DNA of 53,302 nucleotides from JAYUZR01 sp043751595 (GCA_043751595.1 JAYUZR010000021.1:1-53302); one strand, 5' to 3'. Counted from the first letter of the stretch, positions 37,416 through 45,230 are shown. Numbers and translations are program-made. The notes: generated by a model from the sequence alone, not told the origin.

Positions 37416-38171
37416 CTAATTCTTATTATCTTGCTGGTTAGAAAAAGCCATATCAAAAAGAGAAGAAAGAGTTTGCGCAATCTTCTCGTTTTTAATAATT
37501 ACTCCCGAGGTGCCATCGAATAGAGAAAGGCGAACCTTATCGTTATAAATCGCAATATCGGCAGGCATTGGGAGTTCTGGGCCAACTTTTTTTGCCTCTC
37601 GACTCCCATCGTTTGAAATAGTAGTTTCCTGAGAATTATAAAGGACTTTGGCATAAATGTTTTTCTTGATACGGGCAGCATGGCCTTCTTTCCTATCGGC
37701 ATCAGAATAAGCATCCACCATATTATCCAGCGAGTACGCCAACTTGATGGTAGACCCCTCTACCTCAAGCATGTCGTTCCTCATCGCAAGTAGACCTCTT
37801 TTACCAGAAAAGTAGCGAATAAAAGGCTCTTCCGTTTCATCTTTGCTATGCACAAGCACCTTCTGCAAGTCTTCAATCACAGCTTCAGCACTTTTTTCTT
37901 GCTCCTCAAGTACACGTCGCTTTGCACGGACCAGATCCAGAAGATTCTCGGGCTTTTCACATAGATACTTCACCTTACCTCCAACCGTAGACATACTAAC
38001 TAACCCCTTGGCAACTAAACCATCTAAGAGGGCATAGGAGTTAGGACGGCTAACCTTAGCCTGTTGAGCAATTTCTTGAACGGTTCCCTGAGACAAATGA
38101 AGAAGCGCTAAGTAAATGCGAGATTCTTTTTCAGTGAGACCTAAGTCCTGCAGTGCTTGAAGATGATTCAT
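37416..38171 (-). CDS. TrmB-family transcriptional regulator
   Basis: A 251-aa protein. An N-terminal winged helix (LGLTEKESRIYLALLHLSQGTVQEIAQQAKVSRPNSYALLDGLVAKGLV) matches TrmB-type regulators, followed by a coiled-coil stretch (about 80-107) and a C-terminal effector domain with VRLSLFDGTSGVIIKN near the end. TrmB proteins are best known in archaea as sugar sensors and are frequent in CPR. It is first in an operon with the phosphotransfer genes, the hydrolase and the DUF4380-like gene, so it likely controls them. Confidence 0.88.
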   Translation of the reverse strand: MNHLQALQDLGLTEKESRIYLALLHLSQGTVQEIAQQAKVSRPNSYALLDGLVAKGLVSMSTVGGKVKYLCEKPENLLDLVRAKRRVLEEQEKSAEAVIEDLQKVLVHSKDETEEPFIRYFSGKRGLLAMRNDMLEVEGSTIKLAYSLDNMVDAYSDADRKEGHAARIKKNIYAKVLYNSQETTISNDGSREAKKVGPELPMPADIAIYNDKVRLSLFDGTSGVIIKNEKIAQTLSSLFDMAFSNQQDNKN

Positions 38172-38177
38172 GCACCC

Positions 38178-38210
38178 TTTCTATCTTTTTCTGTATAGTT
38201 TGTCAAACAC
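38178..38210 (-). promoter_or_regulatory. promoter and candidate operator of the TrmB operon
   Basis: TTGACA (38206-38201), 17-bp spacer, TAGAAA (38183-38178). The start would fall on the ATG itself (38171), implying a leaderless mRNA. The -35 box is centred in an imperfect inverted repeat, GTTTG-T-CAAAC with TATAG/CTATG flanks (about 38194-38213), a candidate TrmB site. Confidence 0.65.
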
Positions 38211-38227
38211 TATGTACACTATGCAAT

Positions 38228-38899
38228 CTATAGGTGCTTCAGCCCCTCTCTCACACTTAACGGCTGCAGCCTCCCTCTATTATCCTCAACAAACTCCCTT
38301 ACCCAATCAGGGTCGGTTTTGGCGTATTCACGCAGTGACCACCCTATTGCCTTGGCGATAAAAAACTCCTTTTCATGTGCACATGAGAGTATAGCGCGAG
38401 CGAGCCATTCGCGGTCGGTATCACCCTTCCAACCAAGCATGTGATTTAAGGGGATGCGACGTAACCAGAAGTTATCTGAATCAAGCCACTGATTCATTAC
38501 TGCTCTCCCCTCCTGCGGATATGCCTTTACGGTAGCGCTCACCATTTTACGTAAGTAATCGATACTATCCCACCACGGTTTCGTGGTCGTAATCTTTGCC
38601 AGGGCCGGAAAATCTTGGGGAGTCAGAGATTTGCTCAAATAATCTAGGTAATCGAGCCCTGCATAAAAGTATTCACGCTCGGGTAGAGCTGCCAAAGACC
38701 GCACAATATCCAAGTCTAGTAGCAACTTTTTACCCCCTTCTTCACGCAGCACCCCAAGCACCAATGCGCGGCGGGTTGGCGAATCAATTCCAAGATAGGG
38801 AAACTGGTTACGCATATAGGCCGACATTGCCACGGCCGATTCGGGATTAGCCTGAGCCTCGAGCGTCGTCTGCACCATTTGAGCGAGTGAAGGTATCAT
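38228..38899 (-). CDS. DNA alkylation repair glycosylase, AlkD-like
   Basis: A 223-aa all-helical protein of the AlkD/HEAT-like-repeat glycosylase family, which removes alkylated purines without base flipping. Seen: YMRNQFPYLGIDSPTRRAL near the N-terminus, then WWDSIDYLRKMVS, SDNFWLRRIPLNHMLGW, KEFFIAKAIGWSLREYAKTDPDWV and a final LS.REGLKHL. These segments align with AlkD in order. It is divergent from the NUDIX gene across a 29-bp gap. Confidence 0.92.
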   Translation of the reverse strand: MIPSLAQMVQTTLEAQANPESAVAMSAYMRNQFPYLGIDSPTRRALVLGVLREEGGKKLLLDLDIVRSLAALPEREYFYAGLDYLDYLSKSLTPQDFPALAKITTTKPWWDSIDYLRKMVSATVKAYPQEGRAVMNQWLDSDNFWLRRIPLNHMLGWKGDTDREWLARAILSCAHEKEFFIAKAIGWSLREYAKTDPDWVREFVEDNRGRLQPLSVREGLKHL

Positions 38900-38928
38900 G
38901 CAGATAGCTTAGCAATAGCCTTCTCGCC

Positions 38929-39393
38929 ATGCCACATATTCACGAAAAGATCGATTTTACGGTTGAGGTATTTATTGTAGAGGGCGATGCCGTCTTACTG
39001 CGTAAGCACGATAAGTATGGCATCTGGTTAAGTGTGGGCGGGCATGTGGAGCTAGACGAAGACCCGGTGCAGGCTGCCATCCGTGAAGTTAAGGAAGAAG
39101 TCGGGTTGGAGGTAGAGCTTTCCCGTCACTTACTAGTGCCCACGGAAGAGACCGAAACCTATAAGGAACTCATTCCGCCGGTTTTTATGAATCGCCACCG
39201 AATCAACCCTACGCACGAACATGTCTGCCTTACTTACTTTGCCAGAGCCACATCGCGCGAGGTGAGTAATCAAGAAAGTGAGAAAAGTAGCGGACTAGGT
39301 TGGTTTAACCTAGGAGAATTGCAAAATCTTGAAGGGCTCACTCATGCGGTAAAAGTATATGCAGAAGCCGCGCTTACAACTCTAGCTTCGTAA
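38929..39393 (+). CDS. NUDIX hydrolase
   Basis: A 154-aa NUDIX protein. The Nudix box is complete: GGHVELDEDPVQAAIREVKEEVGLE has the GX5EX7REXXEEXG pattern. N-terminal VEVFIVEGDAVLLRKHDKYGIWLSVGG is typical of the fold. It may clean oxidised nucleotides or hydrolyse another nucleoside diphosphate; pairing with an AlkD-like gene favours a housecleaning role, as inference only. Single gene with a terminator-like hairpin behind it. Confidence 0.92.
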   Translation: MPHIHEKIDFTVEVFIVEGDAVLLRKHDKYGIWLSVGGHVELDEDPVQAAIREVKEEVGLEVELSRHLLVPTEETETYKELIPPVFMNRHRINPTHEHVCLTYFARATSREVSNQESEKSSGLGWFNLGELQNLEGLTHAVKVYAEAALTTLAS

Positions 39394-39400
39394 ATTGAAA

Positions 39401-39430
39401 AGACGGTCCGCGAACGTTTGCGGACCGTCT
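39401..39430. terminator. hairpin between convergent genes
   Basis: AGACGGTCCG pairs perfectly with CGGACCGTCT (39401-39430). The T tail on the + side is delayed; the AAAA on the left serves as T run for the minus-strand gene at 39474. Confidence 0.7.
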
Positions 39431-39473
39431 AAGTTGATTTTGACACCGTCACTTCTCCAAACATGCTGTAGTT

Positions 39474-39869
39474 TTACGAGCTTTTCGCTCGTCTCAGATA
39501 GGCACTGAGCCGCCCGCCAGCTTCCTGGCAAAACTCTGGAGCATTCTTGGTGAGGAACTCACCTAAGATAACTGCCACCAGATCCTCCCCTTCCCTCCAT
39601 CCAAAAACGGTGAGAAAGAACTGCTTGGGACTGGGCTTGACCAGGCCCTTTGTCACTTGCTCCGTTTGATCAAAGGAGATCAAGCCAACGCCTGGAAACA
39701 CGGAATCGCTTGCATCTCGCCGTCGAATACAGACAACCTTAAGGGAACCGTTCATCCCGCTCGGCGCCTCAACTGCCTGCAAAATTATCTGCACTCGCAG
39801 TACCAGCGCGTCGGCGCCCGGGGGCGCCGGGACATCGAACCTAACCGGATAGACTAACATTCTGATCAC
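39474..39869 (-). CDS. hypothetical protein (GTG start)
   Basis: A 131-aa protein, not recognised. I use the GTG at 39869 because AAAGGA stands 3-5 nt upstream; the following in-frame ATG at 39860 is too far from it. No membrane segment or signal is visible. The C-terminal half has hydrophobic strands (FFLTVFGWREGEDLVAVILGEF) and a basic tail. The transcript leader carries GACTGGCAAATACAAAA, nearly the same as in front of the 24990 gene. Confidence 0.6.
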   Translation of the reverse strand: MIRMLVYPVRFDVPAPPGADALVLRVQIILQAVEAPSGMNGSLKVVCIRRRDASDSVFPGVGLISFDQTEQVTKGLVKPSPKQFFLTVFGWREGEDLVAVILGEFLTKNAPEFCQEAGGRLSAYLRRAKSS

Positions 39870-39875
39870 CGTTCC

Positions 39876-39892
39876 TTTTGTATTTGCCAGTC
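39876..39892 (-). repeat. leader element shared with the 24990 gene
   Basis: Seventeen bases matching 25363-25379 with one mismatch (minus strand GACT[T/G]GCAAATACAAAA), directly upstream of the Shine-Dalgarno in both genes. Confidence 0.5.
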
Positions 39893-39951
39893 CTTATGGC
39901 CTGACAGCATCGATGTATCACAGGTAATGAGACTAATCAATAAAAAGCAGA

Positions 39952-39973
39952 AAGGCCGAGCAAGCTCGGCCTT
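39952..39973 (-). terminator. terminator of the 39978 gene
   Basis: AAGGCCGAGC pairs perfectly with GCTCGGCCTT (AA loop); on the minus strand it is followed by TCTGCTTTTTATT. Confidence 0.82.
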
Positions 39974-39977
39974 ATCG

Positions 39978-40283
39978 TTACTGTCTTTTGCGACCACCTC
40001 CCCGCTTACTTGCCTTGGGGACAACTCCAGGACTAGGTATGCCGTCTGATGACAGGCAGTACAAAAGCCTAACCGCTGCATGATCAGGATTGCCGCTCCC
40101 CGATGTGCACTGAGAAAGAATAAAGTCCTCAACTACCCTTTCCGTGCATAGAAGTCGGAGTCCTTCTAAAACCACTTCAGCTGAAGTACCTCCTTGGGTT
40201 GCCGCAACCTTCTCAGCGACAAGCTGCAATCCTTCCCCCCTAACCCAAGTTTCGAGCTCCCCGTCTGACATTTCGCCAAACAT
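39978..40283 (-). CDS. small hypothetical protein
   Basis: A 101-aa soluble protein, not recognised, with an acidic helical N-terminal half and a basic GGGRKRQ C-terminus. Two well-separated cysteines (LLCTE, SQCTS) and a third in LLYCLS are present without a metal-site pattern. AGGAG 9 nt before the ATG supports the start. The upstream region (40284-40387) separates it from the divergent alaX gene; TTGATT-17-TATGGT on the minus strand is a possible promoter. Confidence 0.6.
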   Translation of the reverse strand: MFGEMSDGELETWVRGEGLQLVAEKVAATQGGTSAEVVLEGLRLLCTERVVEDFILSQCTSGSGNPDHAAVRLLYCLSSDGIPSPGVVPKASKRGGGRKRQ

Positions 40284-40336
40284 CTTTTACAACTCCTGCA
40301 GGTTATTTTCCGATGAACCATAGTTGAATGACTCAG

Positions 40337-40342
40337 TATAAT
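40337..40342 (+). promoter_or_regulatory. -10 box for the AlaX gene
   Basis: A consensus TATAAT at 40337-40342, about 45 nt before the ATG at 40388, with a poor -35 (TGAACC). It overlaps the -35 region proposed for the divergent 39978 gene. Confidence 0.5.
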
Positions 40343-40387
40343 CAAGCACCTCTGCACAATCGCAAAAACTAGGACTACACTTACCCC

Positions 40388-41125
40388 ATGAACCCACTCT
40401 ATCGCTCAAATAGCCAGCTGCAGGAAACAGAAACCGTCATTCAGTCGGTACGTCTTACTGACGATGGTCGTACCGCCCTCGTTTTGCGCGATCTCATCTT
40501 TTTCCCAAATGGCGGAGGGCAACCAAATGATCACGGCACTGTAATGTTGCGCGGTGAATCCTTTACCGTTACCGCGCTAGAGAAAGTTCCCGGAGATGTA
40601 CTAGTTGTGCTGGATAGAAAAGCCGACTTTCATGATGAACTAGCAAAGAAAGAACCAGTACTGTGCGCGCTTGATTGGGACCGCCGACTCAAGATTATGC
40701 GCATGCACACTGCCCAGCATGCACTAGCCGCCGTACTGCGCCGCCAGCTTACCGGCTTTGTGACGCACGGGATGGATATTCCAGAATCGGCGGAAACCTG
40801 CGTAATGCAGTTTTCGGCAGATCAACCGCCGGATAGTGTAGCGGCCACCCTAGCACACCAGGCAGAGGTAGCTCGCAATCCAGCGGTGCTTGTACAGTCG
40901 TTCCCCTCGCTTGATGATGCCAAGGCCGCTGCAGGAAGCCTCTTCCGGATGAATCCCGGTATCGAGCTAAAGGGGACGATTCGCCTTATTACCATTGAGG
41001 GACTCGACGCCAACCCTTGCGGCGGAACCCATGTGCTTTCCCTGGGTGAAATAGGAAAGCTAAGTCCCTTTATCTTTAAAGAGCTTGGCGAGGGGCGATA
41101 CTCGTGTACGTTTTTCGCGCTATGA
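40388..41125 (+). CDS. alaX: alanyl-tRNA editing protein AlaX-like
   Basis: A trans-editing protein related to the editing domain of alanyl-tRNA synthetase; it hydrolyses Ser- or Gly-tRNA-Ala. The 245 aa include the small N-terminal beta domain with LRDLIFFPNGGGQPNDHGT, the zinc motif HxxxH in MHTAQHALA, and the second metal motif CGGTHV (NPCGGTHVLSLGEIG). All four metal ligands are present. It overlaps the next gene by 4 bp (ATGA). Confidence 0.93.
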   Translation: MNPLYRSNSQLQETETVIQSVRLTDDGRTALVLRDLIFFPNGGGQPNDHGTVMLRGESFTVTALEKVPGDVLVVLDRKADFHDELAKKEPVLCALDWDRRLKIMRMHTAQHALAAVLRRQLTGFVTHGMDIPESAETCVMQFSADQPPDSVAATLAHQAEVARNPAVLVQSFPSLDDAKAAAGSLFRMNPGIELKGTIRLITIEGLDANPCGGTHVLSLGEIGKLSPFIFKELGEGRYSCTFFAL

Positions 41126-41577
41126 AACCAGCTAACCGAAATCTGCGCGTTGGAATTGGATTACTTGGAATGTTAGCTTTGGCCGTGCCTGCTGGCTACC
41201 TCATCAGACAATCAGCTCCCTTGATTGTGGTAAGCAAGCCAACTATTGAGATCAGTATGTTTTCTGGAATGCCCGATCCAGTCTGCCCGCTTACCAACGA
41301 AGAGGGTGCTCAAATCTTAAGTGCAATTGGTCGCTTACCTACTTCCTACCTAGTGACGAGACTCGATAATCTGGGATACCGCGGGATCACCTTCTACCCC
41401 AACGAGAACCGCACGGTTAGCAACTTTTTTATCTCAAACGGAGGTGTCTTTAATGAAATAACTGGTACATCCTACGCAGATGTTGGCGGAAGTATTGAGA
41501 AACAATTAAAGCAGATCGCTAAGAAGTGCCTCGAGCCCGGTGCGTACGAGTTTATGACGTATAACGAGAGAAAATAG
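41122..41577 (+). CDS. secreted or membrane-anchored protein, unknown
   Basis: A 151-aa protein from the ATG at 41122, which overlaps the alaX stop (ATGA); six earlier in-frame residues lie inside alaX. One hydrophobic segment (about 11-29) could be a signal or anchor. The rest is polar, with two cysteines (PVCPLTNE and KKCLEPG) that might form a disulfide. No family recognised. No terminator of its own is clear in 41578-41666. Confidence 0.65.
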   Translation: MKPANRNLRVGIGLLGMLALAVPAGYLIRQSAPLIVVSKPTIEISMFSGMPDPVCPLTNEEGAQILSAIGRLPTSYLVTRLDNLGYRGITFYPNENRTVSNFFISNGGVFNEITGTSYADVGGSIEKQLKQIAKKCLEPGAYEFMTYNERK

Positions 41578-41666
41578 CTAAGACCTGACCAGCCGAAAAG
41601 CTAAGAGGTTTTCAGTCCCTCTTCCCCAGTTCGCCAAGCCTTAAGAAATACTTCCTGCGAGAGGGA

Positions 41667-42323
41667 TCATTTCTTCCCAAAAACAGCGTCAGTCATCATT
41701 CTTGCCGTAACTGCCTTATCTAACAAAGACTGACCCTCGCCATAAAAGGATACTGCAAGAGCATGGAGAGAAGGATTGAGTTCTTCTAGTCGCCCGAGTA
41801 ACTGTTTCGGTGCCGGCTTCCACTGCTGACTCAAGGCAAAGTAATCAGTCAATAGCCGAGGAATACGCTCTCCCAACAATAGGCAAGCCGTAGCTGGATC
41901 AGATTCACTAAGACCCTCAATAGCACGCAATTGATCATATGAATCAAACTCGAGAAGAGCGTATTCTTGACCGGAAACAGGAGGGCGCCCCTTGGAGAGC
42001 TCGGCCTCGACGATTCTTTTCACTCCGGCTATCTGATCATCCTTTTCGTACAGCACTTGAGCAACCTTCCAAAAGTCTGCGGCTGCATCCATGTGACCTA
42101 GCCAATACTGTTGCGCAGCTAAGGGTGTTGTATTGAGCATCTCTACTGTTACTCCATCAAATGTGAGCAACTCTTTAGTAAAGCCCGCCTCACGAAACAC
42201 CATAAGATCGATATCACTATCGTATCGATTAGTACCTCGTGCCCACGATCCAAAAAGGATCACACCTAGACAATCTGGTTGACCTGAAAGCGATGTAGTA
42301 AGTTGAGCGATAGTTGGATGCAT
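41667..42323 (-). CDS. nucleotidyltransferase with C-terminal helical domain
   Basis: A 218-aa protein. The pol-beta-type motif GSWARGTNRYDSDIDLMVF (GSxxRGxxxxxSDIDL) supplies two of the metal-binding aspartates. The C-terminal about 110 residues are helical with ALLEFDSYDQLRAIEGL, HEPN-like. MNT-HEPN pairs act as toxin-antitoxin modules, while single-chain forms resemble kanamycin nucleotidyltransferases. The Rx4-6H motif of active HEPN toxins is not evident. It is co-directional with, and 9 bp behind, the terpene-synthase-like gene. Confidence 0.8.
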   Translation of the reverse strand: MHPTIAQLTTSLSGQPDCLGVILFGSWARGTNRYDSDIDLMVFREAGFTKELLTFDGVTVEMLNTTPLAAQQYWLGHMDAAADFWKVAQVLYEKDDQIAGVKRIVEAELSKGRPPVSGQEYALLEFDSYDQLRAIEGLSESDPATACLLLGERIPRLLTDYFALSQQWKPAPKQLLGRLEELNPSLHALAVSFYGEGQSLLDKAVTARMMTDAVFGKK

Positions 42324-42332
42324 GTTTTAAGA

Positions 42333-44228
42333 TTAGGCCCTTCTTCGGTACGCCTCAATAAACGCCAGCGCCTCGGCCCGCTCCTTGCGGGTACGCTCCA
42401 CCGCACTAGCCAGATGCGCTCGCTGCTTAGCCCAGAGCGGCTGAGCAAATACCGTAATCTCGGAAGCGGCACGCTCCGCCTTCGCCAGGTACTCCTCAAT
42501 GGTTGCGAGCAAATCTTCGGATACATGATACCAAAAGATATCCTGCAGCTGAGTTCGCCTTGCCTCTGGAGAATCTTCAAGTGTAATCTCATGTTTTCGC
42601 ATATGCGCAATAATCAGTACACAGGCGGCACTTATCCGTCCTTGATTCAAATCTTCCCACCAGTCGTGGGCGTCATCCAGTAGTTGCCTGGCCGCCAAAT
42701 AGTTACTAGCGACCGCCAAAACATGTTGCCCGGATCCGCCCATACGCAGCGCAATTGCGATAGGGACCAGCGCATGCCCAATTGAGCGATCGGCCAAGTG
42801 CTCAACATCTTCATAGCTTGGCAATGGTGTGGTACTGATCATGTTTTTCCAAACCTCAGAAACGGGCCACTGTGCATTTGCCACTTCCCAGGTATTGGCC
42901 GCATCAATTCGATTGAGCACAGATTCAATCTGGCTAGCGAACAACTTATCGCCTTCGGCGGCAGCCAAAAAGGCTCGGTGCATTCCCCGCAGCACAAGCG
43001 GAACGGTTGCCAGCATTACGGGCGAACCCGTGCCATCGATGCATTCATCAAGCAGCGTGTAGCCAATCCAGCCAAGTACGCTCCCCGCCCCTAATTGGAC
43101 TAACGCTTCTTCTGGGATGGACGATGAAAGTGCCCACGGCGCCAGCCAAATCTCATGCAGATATGCTGGTGCGCGCAGACCCTGGATAACTCGGTGAGCC
43201 AGTATCTCACTAAATGCCTCAGTTCCGACTAGCTTTTTGCAGGCCTCTTCAACCAAGTGCAAGCGCCTGGCATCTTCTTCGCTAAGAGTTGGTAGCTTTT
43301 CTTCGGGTAGGCTGAGGGTGGCGAGCAAGCAAAGGACCTGGGTAAAACAGGGACTTTCGCCAAAATACTGCACACTACCAGTGGAGCGATCGAGGTACCA
43401 AGGACTAGCCGGCCAGCTACCATCTGCACGCTGAAGCGACCACAAGCGTTGCTCGGCAAGTACCAGTACCTCACTGGTTATACGTTGATTTTTAGCAGCA
43501 AGCAGTAAGGCTGCAAGCTGGGTTGCATCTTCGTTTTTTTTGATTTCTTTGAGAATATACTGCTCGAGTAGGTGCTTTTTCTCACCCGCGTACCACCAAC
43601 TCATACCTAGTAAGGCTGCCGAAGGAAAGGGGTAATACGGCGTAGTGAGTATATCTGAATCAAGCGCCTCTTCTACTTGCTGTAAAATACCTGGGAGAGT
43701 AACTCCATATTCTTGCATGAGCAACCCAATATGCGTATTTACAACAAGATCGACATCGCTTAGCCAAGGCTCGGAGGCTGTTTCTGGTACAAGCCAAGTA
43801 TAGTACGGCCCACCAGGTTGCACTTCTCGCTTAGTGAGCAGCCTTACCAACTGCGCCGCATGGTCAGGTGATGCAGCTGCCGACCCGCCGACCACAAGAG
43901 CCGCAGTAACGAGGGCGGTATCATCTAAATCGTCGGGGTATGGCCGATCTTTGGCAAAGGAACTGCCCCGCGGCCAATAATTAGCCGAATGCTTTTCGTG
44001 TATTTGATACGACAAAAATCCTAATAACTCTTCGTAACCGATGTCTAGTGCTGGCAAAAAGTCGGGGCGAAGCACAAGAAGCTTACCCAGTAAGTAGCCG
44101 GTGTAGGCGGCAAGAAAGGTGGTTTTTACTTCGCTTGATTCGCCTGTATCAGAAGTAAAAGTAGTTAGACCCGACCCGTACTTTTCTAACGTTTTTTGGA
44201 GAGAAGAAAGTGCCTTTGGGATGCTCAT
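42333..44228 (-). CDS. terpene synthase-like protein with class II and class I motifs
   Basis: A 631-aa soluble protein. The N-terminal half looks like a class II terpene cyclase alpha-barrel: PYPDDLDDTALV (99-104) contains DxDD, and LQRADGSWPASPWY (265-278) resembles a QW repeat. The C-terminal half has a class I isoprenoid-synthase layout: DECID (394-398) and DDAHDWWED (518-526), 124 residues apart, like the two Asp-rich motifs of polyprenyl synthases, with a RSIGHALVP segment between. Together they suggest a bifunctional cyclase, short compared with plant enzymes of about 800 aa. Substrate, activity and role are unknown; no MEP-pathway gene is in this window. Confidence 0.6.
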   Translation of the reverse strand: MSIPKALSSLQKTLEKYGSGLTTFTSDTGESSEVKTTFLAAYTGYLLGKLLVLRPDFLPALDIGYEELLGFLSYQIHEKHSANYWPRGSSFAKDRPYPDDLDDTALVTAALVVGGSAAASPDHAAQLVRLLTKREVQPGGPYYTWLVPETASEPWLSDVDLVVNTHIGLLMQEYGVTLPGILQQVEEALDSDILTTPYYPFPSAALLGMSWWYAGEKKHLLEQYILKEIKKNEDATQLAALLLAAKNQRITSEVLVLAEQRLWSLQRADGSWPASPWYLDRSTGSVQYFGESPCFTQVLCLLATLSLPEEKLPTLSEEDARRLHLVEEACKKLVGTEAFSEILAHRVIQGLRAPAYLHEIWLAPWALSSSIPEEALVQLGAGSVLGWIGYTLLDECIDGTGSPVMLATVPLVLRGMHRAFLAAAEGDKLFASQIESVLNRIDAANTWEVANAQWPVSEVWKNMISTTPLPSYEDVEHLADRSIGHALVPIAIALRMGGSGQHVLAVASNYLAARQLLDDAHDWWEDLNQGRISAACVLIIAHMRKHEITLEDSPEARRTQLQDIFWYHVSEDLLATIEEYLAKAERAASEITVFAQPLWAKQRAHLASAVERTRKERAEALAFIEAYRRRA

Positions 44229-44269
44229 AGCTGGATGGTACCCGGCGGCAGGTGGGTTGGCAATTGGAA

Positions 44270-44337
44270 TTGACAGAGCGGAAGTGAGGTAGTACTATCT
44301 TATCACTTCCCCGCCGGACTCCGGCGGGGCCTTTTAT
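44270..44337 (+). promoter_or_regulatory. promoter-terminator unit 1
   Basis: TTGACA (44270-44275), 17 bp, TACTAT (44293-44298), then a strong hairpin CCCCGCCGG/CCGGCGGGG (44309-44329) and T run. Only about 30-35 nt would be made. An inverted repeat GGAAGTGA/TCACTTCC (44280-44287 and 44302-44309) surrounds the -10. The unit resembles 45006-45077. The minus strand here also precedes the terpene-synthase-like gene. Confidence 0.55.
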
Positions 44338-44933
44338 TTTACTTTCTTTATTTCCAGAGTATCTAAGAGTTCACGAATCCTCAGTCCCTGCCTTTTCCCG
44401 CGATACTCTGGGAGGATATTGTTTAGAAAAAAGCCTCTAATATCATAAATAAACCTCCGCTCAACCAGAACAGCGGTTCCAAATGGAAAGCGTGACGCCA
44501 GAGCGGCGAGGTATACTTTCTTTCTAAAGTCGACCGCTTTCTCTACACAGTACTGAAGATCAGCATCTCCAGACATAATAATAGCCTCATCGTATTCATT
44601 TATCGCAGCGCCAACGGCCATATCGACAGCCAGACGGACATCTACCCCCTTCTCTTTACCTGCTCCCGAAAAGTGCCCCTGGTAAAAAGTAACTTTTGGG
44701 TGATTCTTGGCAGAGTTGAAAAATGCTTTTTGTGCTAGTACCCGTAAACGGTAGGTATTAGGCTTTGAAGAATCGATCTTCATAAAAGTTCCATAGAACA
44801 TTACTCCAGTTACAAACAAGTCTTCCTCCAGAATCTCTAAAAGTTCTGCGAAATCAAAGTATTCTCCTGGTTTTAGGAGATCGGTAAGCCCGCCATACAA
44901 GTTTGAACCATCGATGAAGAGGGTGCGGCGCAC
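44334..44933 (-). CDS. NYN-domain (LabA/DUF88-type) protein
   Basis: A 199-aa PIN-like NYN protein. The acidic metal site is visible as LFIDGSNLYGGL, KGVDVRLAVDMA and IMSGDADLQYCVE, the family pattern for RNA-cleaving NYN domains. The C-terminal about 40 residues are basic. LabA-type proteins are often linked to RNA turnover; the substrate here is unknown. The gene is alone, bracketed by two near-copies of a promoter-terminator unit that face the opposite way. Confidence 0.9.
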   Translation of the reverse strand: MRRTLFIDGSNLYGGLTDLLKPGEYFDFAELLEILEEDLFVTGVMFYGTFMKIDSSKPNTYRLRVLAQKAFFNSAKNHPKVTFYQGHFSGAGKEKGVDVRLAVDMAVGAAINEYDEAIIMSGDADLQYCVEKAVDFRKKVYLAALASRFPFGTAVLVERRFIYDIRGFFLNNILPEYRGKRQGLRIRELLDTLEIKKVK

Positions 44934-45005
44934 GGAAGACAGTTAACTAGTAACTATCGCAGGGTAGTAAGTATCCGGTGACATGTCTATGTGCGTTGCG
45001 GAAGA

Positions 45006-45077
45006 TTGACAGCCTAGCCTACATTGCACTAATCTTCAGCCACTCCCCCCACCGGACTCCGGCGGGGCCTTTTTTTC
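45006..45077 (+). promoter_or_regulatory. promoter-terminator unit 2
   Basis: TTGACA (45006-45011) with a weak -10 (TAATCT or CTAATC near 45029-45035), then the hairpin built on CCGGACTCCGGCGGGG and a T7 run, identical over that core to unit 1. An inverted repeat GAAGATT/AATCTTC (45001-45007 and 45031-45037) covers the promoter. No gene follows on this strand. Confidence 0.5.
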
Positions 45078-45088
45078 GCTTATCTGGG

Positions 45089-45104
45089 TGGACCCTACAG
45101 GACG
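45089..45104. repeat. partial copy of the tRNA-Ala 3' end
   Basis: Sixteen bases identical to 45231-45246 (acceptor 3' strand and part of the T stem), same orientation, 142 bp away on the 3' side of the tRNA. Such copies are typical att remnants of elements integrated at tRNA ends. Confidence 0.6.
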
Positions 45105-45195
45105 GCAGTCGCTTCGCTCCTTTAACTTCTTCTCCATTAGAAGTAATAAGGATGAAGAAGTCGAACCTTGGGTTTCGATTCCGCAGGAGCAAACA

Positions 45196-45230
45196 AAAGA
45201 AGGAGAGATCAGCCGATCTCTCCTTCTTTT
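45196..45230 (-). terminator. terminator of tRNA-Ala
   Basis: AGAAGGAGAGATC pairs perfectly with GATCTCTCCTTCT (13 bp) directly after the CCA end, followed on the minus strand by TTTTGTTT. Confidence 0.88.

Noticed and set aside
41667..42323. Toxin-antitoxin module (MNT-HEPN)
   Set aside because: Only one protein is present, and the active-site motif of HEPN toxins is not evident.
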